Part shown: in pieces, positions 45,435-52,635 of the stretch
Numbering within the stretch: position 1 is the stretch's first letter
Layout: the number at the start of each line of letters is the position of its first letter
From: Christensenellaceae bacterium Phil10
Lineage (GTDB): Bacteria > Bacillota > Clostridia > Christensenellales > CAG-917
Direction of reading: 5' to 3'
Assembly (NCBI GenBank): GCA_001940895.1
Contig: MSGY01000011.1
Location: forward strand, 142,942 to 204,447
Length of the DNA: 61,506 bases
Notes under the pieces: generated by a model
Seen by the model: the letters and a program-made list of their open reading frames with translations, nothing else
Databases searched by the model: none
Told to the model about the DNA's origin: nothing
Position numbers and translations under genes: made by a program

Positions 45435-45794
45435 TTATTTGCGCAGCGACTCGTACTTTCTGACGTTGTCGCCGTCTGCCCAGAGTTTTTCGAGACAGTA
45501 AAGCACGCGCGTGTCGTCGTTGAAAATATGAACTATGACTCCGCCGTAATCCATTACTATCCATCTGCCCTCTTTCGTGCCGTCGACGCGCAAAGGTTCG
45601 ATACCGTCCGCTTTTGAAAGTTTTTCGTCGATATGCTCGTAAACGGCTTTTGCCTGCGACGTGCTGCGCGCGGTTGCGATAACGAAATAATCCGCAACTA
45701 TCGTAAGGTGCGAAACCGATAATATCGTTATATCTTCGGCTTTCTTCTCGTCGAGCAATCGGCAGATTCTGTCGGTAAGTTCCTGTGTATTCAT
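45435..45794 (-). CDS. rsfS: Ribosome silencing factor RsfS
   Basis: Binds uL14 and prevents subunit joining under nutrient limitation. The 119 residues match the family, with ADYFVIATARSTSQAKAVYEHI (31-52) and EGRWIVMDYGGVIVHIF (86-102). It overlaps nadD-yqeK as ATGA, the common nadD-yqeK-rsfS order in Firmicutes. No clear terminator was found in the 50 nt before the ribU promoter. Confidence 0.95.
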   Translation of the reverse strand: MNTQELTDRICRLLDEKKAEDITILSVSHLTIVADYFVIATARSTSQAKAVYEHIDEKLSKADGIEPLRVDGTKEGRWIVMDYGGVIVHIFNDDTRVLYCLEKLWADGDNVRKYESLRK

Positions 45795-46927
45795 AAATTC
45801 TCCTTATAGTAGTTTATTGCTTTATCGGTAAGAGGATATACCGTGCGACCCGTTTTTAATACGTAATCGCGACTGTACGTGAGACACTTTAAAAAACCGC
45901 TTCCGAAATCGTCGGCAAGCGCGGCGCGAAGTTCCTCAACTCCGTCAAAGTCTCTCTCGGACGAAACAAGGTCGGCGCAGTATACGATTTTTTCAAGTGC
46001 GCTCATATTTTCACGCCCCGTGGTATGATACCTTATCGCGTTCAGAATTTCGTCGTCGGTTATATGAAAATCGTCGCGTACGATAACCGCGCTTACAAAC
46101 TGATGTTGCACGGGTGTGCCAAGCGAATCGGCGGGTATATCTTCCATATCGCACGAAAGCGGAATTTTATCAAATTTTTTTCCGACGTCGTGCAGAAGTC
46201 CCGCAAGCAATACCTTGTCGTAATCGACGCCGAGTTTATGCGCTCTGTTCAGTTCCAGCGCGGCAAGCGCGGTGTTTTTGCTGTGAACGAATCTCTTCTC
46301 GTCAAGAAAACCTTTTGCTTTCGAAATATATCCGTCGAAACGGGAATACAGATTGTGCGAATTTATATATTCCTTGACTTTCGGAGGAACGCCGTCCGCT
46401 CTCTCCTGAAGATACAGTCTGTCGCGGATACCGTGGCTGTCCACGGCTTTACCGACGTATTTCATAACTTTAATATCGCCGTGCCATTTTTCGTTCAGTT
46501 CGTCCGCTTTTTTTTGCGCGTCGGGATAGCCCGTGCGGTTGAAAACGGCAATCTGAAAATTGCGGACGATAAACTCGGGATTTTTCCAGCTTTCTATTGC
46601 GTCAAGGCTGTCGCCGCCTATCACGAACACGAAATCACCGTACTTTTTTTTAAGTTTAGGCAGATTTTCGGCACTGTAATTCACGCCGTCGTTTTCCCTC
46701 TCGGTTTCGTCGACGATAATCTCTGCGGCAACCTCCGAAAAAGCGATTCCCGCCATTTCCGCGCGGAATCCGAACGGGGTTTCCGCCGCTCTTTTATGCG
46801 GTGGATTTTCGGTAGGAAGAACGATAAGCCTTTCAATCCCCAGTTCCTTTACGCACGCCTTAGCGATATTTATATGTTCAATGTGAACGGGGTCGAAACT
46901 CCCTCCGAACACCGCTGTTTTTATCAT
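45791..46927 (-). CDS. NadD nicotinate-nucleotide adenylyltransferase fused to YqeK HD hydrolase
   Basis: A 378-residue fusion of two proteins that are usually adjacent. Residues 1-195 are NadD-like (GGSFDPVH at 8-15; GGDSLDAIESW at 104-114; NadD makes deamido-NAD). Residues 200-378 are a YqeK-type HD domain (FVHSKNTALAALELN, AGLLHDVGKKF, YHTTGRENMSALEKIVYCADL), a family that hydrolyses Ap4A. Two NadD signatures are altered: HIEH (15-18) instead of HxGH, and DSHGIR (163-168) instead of SSTxIR, so adenylyltransferase activity is not certain. A strong promoter lies 6 nt before the ATG, implying a leaderless mRNA. Confidence 0.9.
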   Translation of the reverse strand: MIKTAVFGGSFDPVHIEHINIAKACVKELGIERLIVLPTENPPHKRAAETPFGFRAEMAGIAFSEVAAEIIVDETERENDGVNYSAENLPKLKKKYGDFVFVIGGDSLDAIESWKNPEFIVRNFQIAVFNRTGYPDAQKKADELNEKWHGDIKVMKYVGKAVDSHGIRDRLYLQERADGVPPKVKEYINSHNLYSRFDGYISKAKGFLDEKRFVHSKNTALAALELNRAHKLGVDYDKVLLAGLLHDVGKKFDKIPLSCDMEDIPADSLGTPVQHQFVSAVIVRDDFHITDDEILNAIRYHTTGRENMSALEKIVYCADLVSSERDFDGVEELRAALADDFGSGFLKCLTYSRDYVLKTGRTVYPLTDKAINYYKENL

Positions 46928-46933
46928 AGCTTT

Positions 46934-46962
46934 ATTGTATCACAATATTTAAAGCATATCAA
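46934..46962 (-). promoter_or_regulatory. Promoter of nadD-yqeK-rsfS
   Basis: Minus strand: -35 TTGATA (46957-46962), 17-bp spacer, -10 TACAAT (46934-46939). Only 6 nt separate the -10 from the ATG, so transcription should begin at or next to the start codon. Confidence 0.65.
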
Positions 46963-46988
46963 TCGGATTTTTCGGCAAAAATCATTAT

Positions 46989-47693
46989 ATGACGACCTTT
47001 GCAAAATTAACCGACAATTTAACGGTCCGCGCCTGTTTCTTATTACTTACTCTTTTATGGCTGCAGTTTTTCATAAGAAAACTTTGGGTTTCAATAATCG
47101 CGGCGTTTGCGATTACGCTGGCGTTTTTTATTGCGGCAAAAGCGCTTTCGAAAAAACTGCCGCGAGAAAAAAGTTTTTCTAAAAACGACCTCGTAAACGC
47201 TCTCGTACTTAAAAATGCCGAAGATATCAAAAGCCTTTATCTCCTGGCGGTGCCGTCCGATAAAAATTTCATTAAATGCGCTTTCAGATTTTCTGCCGCA
47301 ACCCCGGACGACGTTGCCGCGGCATTCCGCGAAAGCGGCGACAGGGACGTTACGCTTATCGTTAACGAATGCGGACGTCAGGTTATGGTTTACGCCTCCT
47401 CGCTGCCGAAAAAAATCAATATCGTAAACAAAAACAAACTTTATAAAACTCTTAAAACCGCAGGCCTTCTTCCAAAGCCCGTCGAAATGACAAAACCCGA
47501 AAAAAAATACGTCCCCCCGAAAGAAACTCTTTCGTATATATTTTCGAAACGCAACGTGAAATATTTTCTGTTTTCGGGCATAATACTTACTCTTATGGCT
47601 TTCGTTACGCCCCTGAAACTGTATTACTTAATCGTCGCGAGTCTTTCGCTGTTGTTTGCCCTCGTATCGGAAATTATCTATCTGAAAGGCTGA
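46989..47693 (+). CDS. Predicted membrane protein of unknown function
   Basis: A 234-residue protein with two N-terminal membrane segments (about 13-30, 33-50), a soluble central domain (about 60-180) and two C-terminal membrane segments (about 190-210, 212-230). Both tails and the soluble domain should face the same side. The middle has alternating strands and helices (SLYLLAVPSDKNFIKCAFRF, DVTLIVNECGRQVMVYA, INIVNKNKLYKTLKTAGLLP) suggesting a small alpha/beta fold, but no known motif. It is divergent from nadD-yqeK across 61 nt. No ribosome site is seen. Function not assigned. Confidence 0.75.
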   Translation: MTTFAKLTDNLTVRACFLLLTLLWLQFFIRKLWVSIIAAFAITLAFFIAAKALSKKLPREKSFSKNDLVNALVLKNAEDIKSLYLLAVPSDKNFIKCAFRFSAATPDDVAAAFRESGDRDVTLIVNECGRQVMVYASSLPKKINIVNKNKLYKTLKTAGLLPKPVEMTKPEKKYVPPKETLSYIFSKRNVKYFLFSGIILTLMAFVTPLKLYYLIVASLSLLFALVSEIIYLKG

Positions 47694-47763
47694 AACAAAC
47701 AATAAATGTCAGACGGCGGCCGATTGCGCCGCCGCACGACAATACAAATAAGTTCGGTTTATA

Positions 47764-47795
47764 TAAGTCCGCGCAGGAATCCCGGCGCGGACTTA
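47764..47795. terminator. Hairpin between convergent genes
   Basis: 11-bp perfect stem TAAGTCCGCGC/GCGCGGACTTA with a 10-nt loop, between the membrane gene and the hydrogenase gene. The T-tracts are weak (GATTTTAG on plus, ATATAAA on minus). A second GC stem CGGCGGC/GCCGCCG lies at about 47712-47733. Confidence 0.5.
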
Positions 47796-47812
47796 ATACG
47801 GATTTTAGAATT

Positions 47813-49240
47813 TTATTTTTTCAGCGCGGAAACGGCGTCGAGAATGGTTTTCTGATAGGCCTCCATTCCGTATTTGTCCACATCGAGTTTGCTTCTTTCT
47901 CCGTGAGTAAGACATCCCGCGCCGCCTATGCAACCGCCGAGACACGCCATTCCCTCGATGAAGTTTGCGTCGAGTTTTCCTTTCGACTTCTGCAACATAG
48001 CGATTCTGCACGCGTCTATACCGTCGCAGGTGCAGGGTTTGAAATCGAAGTCGCCTAATCCCTGCTCTTTCAACCCCTCTTTCACCGCGTCGGCAAGACC
48101 GCCGCACCTTGCGAAAATTCTGCCGAAATAGGACGCGTTGTCGAGAACGCCTTCGGGCAAAGTCGTGATATCGATATCCCTTCCGTCGAACAGTGCCTGC
48201 AACTCCTCGAAAGTCATGGCGGCATCAACGTATTTTTTTACTTTTTCCCTGCGCACCTCGGCTTTCTTTGCCGTACAGGGCCCTATAAACACGACTTTAC
48301 AAGGCGATTCGTTTTCTTTAAGATATTTCGCAATCGTTGCCATCGGCGACAGATTGTGCGAAACGTAGTCGCTGAGTTCGGGATAATTCTTTTCGACGAA
48401 ATCGACGAAAGCGGGACAGCACGAACTGGTGAGAAAGCCTTTTTCGGCAAGTTCCTTCGATTCGGCTTCGGCAACCATATCCGCGCCGAGAGCGGCTTCC
48501 ACCACGGTATAAAAACCTAACTCTTTGAGTCCCGTCACGACCTGTCCGAGTTTTGCGTAAGTAAACTGACTCGATACCGACGGCGCGATGACCGCATAAA
48601 CCTTATATTCGGTGTTATTGCGGCTTTTTTTAAGAATGTCGATGACGTCGAGGATATAGGATTTATCGGTAATGGCCCCGAACGGGCATTGATATACGCA
48701 GGCGCCGCAGGCAATGCATCTGGAATTGTCTATGCAAGCCTCCTGCTCCTCGCCCATCGATATCGCTTTGACTTTGCAGGCGCTTTCGCAGGGTCTTTTG
48801 TAATTGCGTATCGCGCTGTACGGACACACTTTCGCGCACGCGCCGCATTCTTTACATTTGGTTTTATCGATATGCGCAACGTGATTGCCGTCGAAGGTTA
48901 TCGCTCCGAAACGGCAGACGTCCTCGCAACGGTGCGCAAGGCACCCCCTGCACGACGCGGTTACTTCGTAACCGCCCATAGGACATTCGTCGCAGGCGAT
49001 ATCGATAACCTCGATTACGTTATCGTTGTTTTTATCGCCTCCCATCGCTATCTTTACTCTTTCGGCAAGAATTGCCCGCTCTTTGTAAACGCAGCAGCGC
49101 ATCGTCGGGATTTTGCCGGGAATAATCGTTTTGGGAATGTCTATCGCGCATTCCGCAAGAGTGTCGTTCCAGGCGTGTCTTGCAACCTCGCGCAGGACTT
49201 TGTATTTAAGATATTGTACCTTAGTATCGAACTTTCTCAT
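47813..49240 (-). CDS. [FeFe] hydrogenase, group-B-like
   Basis: A 475-residue Fe-S protein with a long cysteine-rich N-terminus and an H-cluster domain. Ferredoxin-type clusters are seen at Cys97/100/105/109, Cys129/132/135/139 and Cys175/178/181/185, with further pairs at 83/86 and 151/155. The H-cluster motifs are TSSCCPAF (Cys274/275), IGPCTAKKAE (Cys322) and MACLGGCIGGAG (Cys433, 437). The L1 variant SCCPAF rather than SCCPxW is typical of group B enzymes of Clostridia, whose role is poorly known. It is the last gene of a four-gene hydrogenase/phosphatase group, 21 nt after the phosphatase. Confidence 0.9.
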   Translation of the reverse strand: MRKFDTKVQYLKYKVLREVARHAWNDTLAECAIDIPKTIIPGKIPTMRCCVYKERAILAERVKIAMGGDKNNDNVIEVIDIACDECPMGGYEVTASCRGCLAHRCEDVCRFGAITFDGNHVAHIDKTKCKECGACAKVCPYSAIRNYKRPCESACKVKAISMGEEQEACIDNSRCIACGACVYQCPFGAITDKSYILDVIDILKKSRNNTEYKVYAVIAPSVSSQFTYAKLGQVVTGLKELGFYTVVEAALGADMVAEAESKELAEKGFLTSSCCPAFVDFVEKNYPELSDYVSHNLSPMATIAKYLKENESPCKVVFIGPCTAKKAEVRREKVKKYVDAAMTFEELQALFDGRDIDITTLPEGVLDNASYFGRIFARCGGLADAVKEGLKEQGLGDFDFKPCTCDGIDACRIAMLQKSKGKLDANFIEGMACLGGCIGGAGCLTHGERSKLDVDKYGMEAYQKTILDAVSALKK

Positions 49241-49261
49241 ATTATGCTCCGTTATTCAGTC

Positions 49262-50434
49262 TTAAAAATAAGATACTTTAATTTTTTTACCCATTTGTTT
49301 CAGACATTCCGACAACTCCCCGACAATGTTCATTTTAATATTGAAGTTTATGGGAAGGTCGGGATTCTGGTGCGCGGGGTTAACCGCGCGTCCCACGAAA
49401 AAGTTTATGTCAGTGGCCTCTTCGAACAGCAGCCTGCATATCATACACGCCCCGTCGTGACCGTAACTCCACTTTTCGTACAGTTTGTTTTCGGCAATGG
49501 AATCTTTTGCGTATTCAAGCACCTTGCTCATGGTAATAACGCCTTCGGTAACGAGGTCGACGCCGTCGATTTGGGCAACGGGCGGAACGTCGCCGCCATC
49601 GTACGTTATGCCCGCCTTTACGCTCTTTCCGAGATATCTCGCCGCAATTGACGCCGTAGTTCCTCCGCAGACGATATGTTTGCCCTCTTTCGAGAAAAAC
49701 AACGCCATCATACGGTTTGCGTCGTCGCGGTTGGAAGGGGGTCCGAAAAGTATGTTCATCGGCATACGCTTTCTGACTTTGACGACGCAGGCCGTGGCGT
49801 CGTCGCCGGGTTTCCCTCCGTAAAGTCTGTTGCATTCGTCGACGAGAATGGTGGAATACGTTTTCGCGGTATAACCCGCAGGCGAAATGGTTTCCATAAA
49901 ATCGGCGATGTTCTCGCGTTTCCAGCCGAAATTGTATTCCTTACCTATGCCCGCGTGAGGACATCCGTCGCTCATTGCCACGAACAAATCGTTTTCTTTC
50001 AGTTTGATAACCGACTTGAAAATCTTTTTACCCCCGACGTTAATCTCCGTTTTCGGATAATCGAAATTAACGTCGTCCCGTATCATTATCACGAGAGGAT
50101 TGTCGTACTGAATCAGCTCGACCTCTCTGTTCTCGACGATATGCAGTATCGTAAACGTAGAATACGCCACGCCTCTTTCCGAACATATCGGAAGAGTTGC
50201 GGCAATGGTCTCGACGCAGTCTTCCACCGTCAGTCCTTCGGCCATCATTGTGGATATGATTCTGGAAGTCAGCGTGGAAAGAATACTTGCTTTTACTCCG
50301 CTGCCGAGTCCGTCGGCAAGAACGACTACCACGGAGTTTTCACCCTGTTCGACAACGTCGACGTGGTCGCCGCACAGTTGTTCGCCCTCGTGGTTTATGC
50401 TTTTATAACCGATGTCGACGCACAAATCATTCAT
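49262..50434 (-). CDS. SpoIIE/PP2C-type serine phosphatase with extra C-terminal domain
   Basis: A 390-residue protein. Residues 1-220 are a SpoIIE-type PP2C phosphatase with metal-binding aspartates in VVVLADGLGSG, VAMSDGCPHAG and KPGDDATACVV. Residues about 225-390 form a further domain (HIVCGGTTASIAARYLGK, DGVDLVTEGVITMSKVLE) that I do not recognise. PP2C phosphatases next to PAS-containing [FeFe] hydrogenases have been noted before and are thought to relay a hydrogen or redox signal. It overlaps the sensory hydrogenase gene by 8 nt, so the two are translationally coupled. No sporulation neighbours, so SpoIIE itself is unlikely. Confidence 0.9.
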   Translation of the reverse strand: MNDLCVDIGYKSINHEGEQLCGDHVDVVEQGENSVVVVLADGLGSGVKASILSTLTSRIISTMMAEGLTVEDCVETIAATLPICSERGVAYSTFTILHIVENREVELIQYDNPLVIMIRDDVNFDYPKTEINVGGKKIFKSVIKLKENDLFVAMSDGCPHAGIGKEYNFGWKRENIADFMETISPAGYTAKTYSTILVDECNRLYGGKPGDDATACVVKVRKRMPMNILFGPPSNRDDANRMMALFFSKEGKHIVCGGTTASIAARYLGKSVKAGITYDGGDVPPVAQIDGVDLVTEGVITMSKVLEYAKDSIAENKLYEKWSYGHDGACMICRLLFEEATDINFFVGRAVNPAHQNPDLPINFNIKMNIVGELSECLKQMGKKIKVSYF

Positions 50435-52103
50435 TGTCGATAGATTCCTTTAATTTCGTAAGAGCGATTTTTGTTTCTGCCGCCGTCTCTCCCAGAAGAG
50501 ACGCGATTTCCTGCACGACGCGCATCTGTTTGTCTACCACTTTATCGGCAATCTCGATAGTCTGTCGGCTTATATTTTCTTTTTTCTCGCGTTCGGTTTC
50601 CTCGTCGGTAACGTCGCGCATAATGCAGACGAGAAGGTGATAAGTTGCGTCGTACACAACGGTCTGTTCCACGTATTTTCCGTATTCGGCAAGATAAATC
50701 CTGCGGTCCCTGACGTTCTGTTTGTTGGAAAGAACCTGTAAAAATACCGCGGGGTCGAGGATTCTCACGACGGGCTCGCCGAGAATGTCCGACGCCGAGC
50801 GGATATTCATGATTTTTCTTGCGGCGGTGTTAATCTGCTGAACTTCGAGGCTTTCGTTAAGAACGATAAGCCCGTTCGGCGTGTTGTTTACGATGCAATC
50901 CGAAAAACTTTCGGCTTTGTCTTTAAGATACGGCAGACACATCGAGATTTCCGCTTTCCCCTGCAGAACCGCTATCGCCTTCTCCCTGCAGGTATCGTAT
51001 CCGCAGGAACCGCAATTCAACTCGTCGCCCGGTTTCGTTTTGCCCATTTCGCGAAGCACGGCTTTTATTTCGTCTTCGGACGGGACGGGAAGATTTCTGT
51101 CGATAGGCACGAAATTCTTTCTGACTTCAAGCGGCTCGGGTTGCAGAACCTCCATATCTTTTTTCCCGGCGTATCCGGCAACCGCCATATAGTCTCTTAC
51201 CGGCGAACGATGATATTTTTCCATTACGGGACCGCCTACGCAACTTCCGCTGCACGAAGACATCTCGATAAAACAATTTTTAATCTTTCCGTTTTCGACG
51301 TCGCGGAGCGCCGCTATGCAGTTTTCGACGCCGTCGACCGCCATATATGTATATTTGTCGGTTTTCCGGGTCATTGTTTTCAGAATTCCGCCCGTCGTCG
51401 GGAAAAATCTCGCGCGGCTTTCTTCGACGTTGTCCATATCCGGCGTCAGCGTAATATGCGCTTCTTTCAGCCATTCGGTCAGTTCCTCGAAAGTAAGAAC
51501 GGCGTCGGCGTATCCTTCGTAATAGTCCGCCTCGTCTTTTTTCGCAACGCAAGGCCCGATAAACACGACTTTTGCGCCCGGCACCCGTTTTTTGATATCT
51601 CTTGCGTGCGCCTGCATGGGTGAAAGGACGTCGGCAAGCGCGGGCAGAAGTTGCGGAAAATACTTCTGTATGAGTAAATTTACCGAATGACAGCACGAAG
51701 AAATAACCACGTCGCGGTTATCCTCCTTCAGAATGCGCTCGTATTCGGTTTTGACAATCGTCGCGCCTATCGCGGTTTCCTCAACGTTCGCAAAACCGAG
51801 TTTTTTAAGAGCGCTTCTCATTCCGTTTATACCTATACCCTCGTAATTTGCGATAAACGACGGCGCAAGACTTACGACGACGTGGTCTCCCGACTGTATA
51901 AGTACCTTGGTTTTTTCGACTTCACTTGCTATTTCTTTCGCGTTCTGCGGACATACGACGAAACATTGTCCGCACAAAATGCATTCGTTGCCGATAATAT
52001 GCGCCTGATTTCCCGAAAACCTTATTGATTTTACGGGACAATGCCTTATGCACTTATAACAGTTCTTGCAATTCGATTTTTTCAGAGTAAGACAATCCGA
52101 CAT
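50427..52103 (-). CDS. Sensory [FeFe] hydrogenase with PAS domain (HydS-like)
   Basis: A 558-residue multidomain protein. Order: two [4Fe-4S] sites (Cys12/15/18/22 and 41/44/47/51), H-cluster domain with Cys137/138 in SSCCHSV, Cys185 in IGPCVAKKDE and Cys284/288 in MSSCSGSCVGG, another Fe-S site (Cys364/367/372/389, GSCGYDTC), a PAS domain (about 405-510) and a helical tail. This is the group C layout, in which a modified hydrogenase senses H2 or redox and signals to partner proteins. The L1 loop has HS where catalytic enzymes have Px(W/F), consistent with sensing rather than turnover. One nt separates it from the [2Fe-2S] gene. Confidence 0.92.
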   Translation of the reverse strand: MSDCLTLKKSNCKNCYKCIRHCPVKSIRFSGNQAHIIGNECILCGQCFVVCPQNAKEIASEVEKTKVLIQSGDHVVVSLAPSFIANYEGIGINGMRSALKKLGFANVEETAIGATIVKTEYERILKEDNRDVVISSCCHSVNLLIQKYFPQLLPALADVLSPMQAHARDIKKRVPGAKVVFIGPCVAKKDEADYYEGYADAVLTFEELTEWLKEAHITLTPDMDNVEESRARFFPTTGGILKTMTRKTDKYTYMAVDGVENCIAALRDVENGKIKNCFIEMSSCSGSCVGGPVMEKYHRSPVRDYMAVAGYAGKKDMEVLQPEPLEVRKNFVPIDRNLPVPSEDEIKAVLREMGKTKPGDELNCGSCGYDTCREKAIAVLQGKAEISMCLPYLKDKAESFSDCIVNNTPNGLIVLNESLEVQQINTAARKIMNIRSASDILGEPVVRILDPAVFLQVLSNKQNVRDRRIYLAEYGKYVEQTVVYDATYHLLVCIMRDVTDEETEREKKENISRQTIEIADKVVDKQMRVVQEIASLLGETAAETKIALTKLKESIDNE

Positions 52104-52104
52104 A

Positions 52105-52371
52105 TCAGTCTCCTTTTTCCGCTCTGAGAGCGGCGATTATTTCCGTATTCCAGAAATCTTTGAAATTTGCGGGTGTAACGCCCGTATGCACCTTGTCGTT
52201 TACCGTAACGGTAACGCCCGACCTGTTGCACTTTCCCGAACAGAAACTTCCGCTTAAAATCACTTCGTCGTCAAGCCCGTTTTCGGATACGTAACGTTCG
52301 AAAAGTCGCACAACCTCGGGAGAACCCTTAAGATGACACGAACTTCCCACGCATATCTGTACCATAACCAT
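52105..52371 (-). CDS. Thioredoxin-like [2Fe-2S] ferredoxin
   Basis: An 88-residue protein with the NuoE/HydC-type cluster ligands Cys7, Cys12 (CVGSSC), Cys44 and Cys48 (CSGKC), and a C-terminal part VTVTVNDKVHTGVTPANF typical of the (2Fe-2S) ferredoxin domain family. It probably passes electrons to or from the hydrogenase-like proteins encoded after it. Two starts are possible: ATG at 52371, or ATG two codons later. The gene heads the hydrogenase group; GAGAGG precedes the start. Confidence 0.9.
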   Translation of the reverse strand: MVMVQICVGSSCHLKGSPEVVRLFERYVSENGLDDEVILSGSFCSGKCNRSGVTVTVNDKVHTGVTPANFKDFWNTEIIAALRAEKGD

Positions 52372-52445
52372 ACTTTATCCTCTCGTGCCGAAAACTCGTT
52401 CCGTACCCTTCCCGGACGAAAAGTACGCTATCGTTTTCATGTACG

Positions 52446-52451
52446 ATTATA
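52446..52451 (-). promoter_or_regulatory. Possible -10 box of the hydrogenase group
   Basis: Perfect TATAAT on the minus strand about 75 nt upstream of the [2Fe-2S] gene, but no acceptable -35 at 16-18 bp. This could mean an activator-dependent promoter. The rest of 52372-52587 shows no gene. Confidence 0.35.
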
Positions 52452-52587
52452 CACCCTATTTTCAATATTCGCGCGTTTTGCAAAGCAAAAAGGTTACGCT
52501 CACTCTTTTTTTTACAGAATCTTTAAAAAAAAATTGAGTTTTCAGACATCTTTTAACGATATTTCATATTTATGGCAATTTGTTCGT

Positions 52588-52613
52588 AAAAAAAGCCGAC
52601 TGAATCAGTCGGC
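52588..52613 (-). terminator. Intrinsic terminator of gdhA
   Basis: Minus-strand inverted repeat GCCGACTGA/TCAGTCGGC (52595-52613) followed by seven T, 23 nt after the gdhA stop. Confidence 0.85.
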
Positions 52614-52635
52614 CTTAATAAATTTGCAAATGGCT

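Noticed and set aside
47700-47812. Small RNA in the gap before the hydrogenase gene
   Set aside because: Two GC-rich stems are present, but no promoter was found and convergent terminators explain them.
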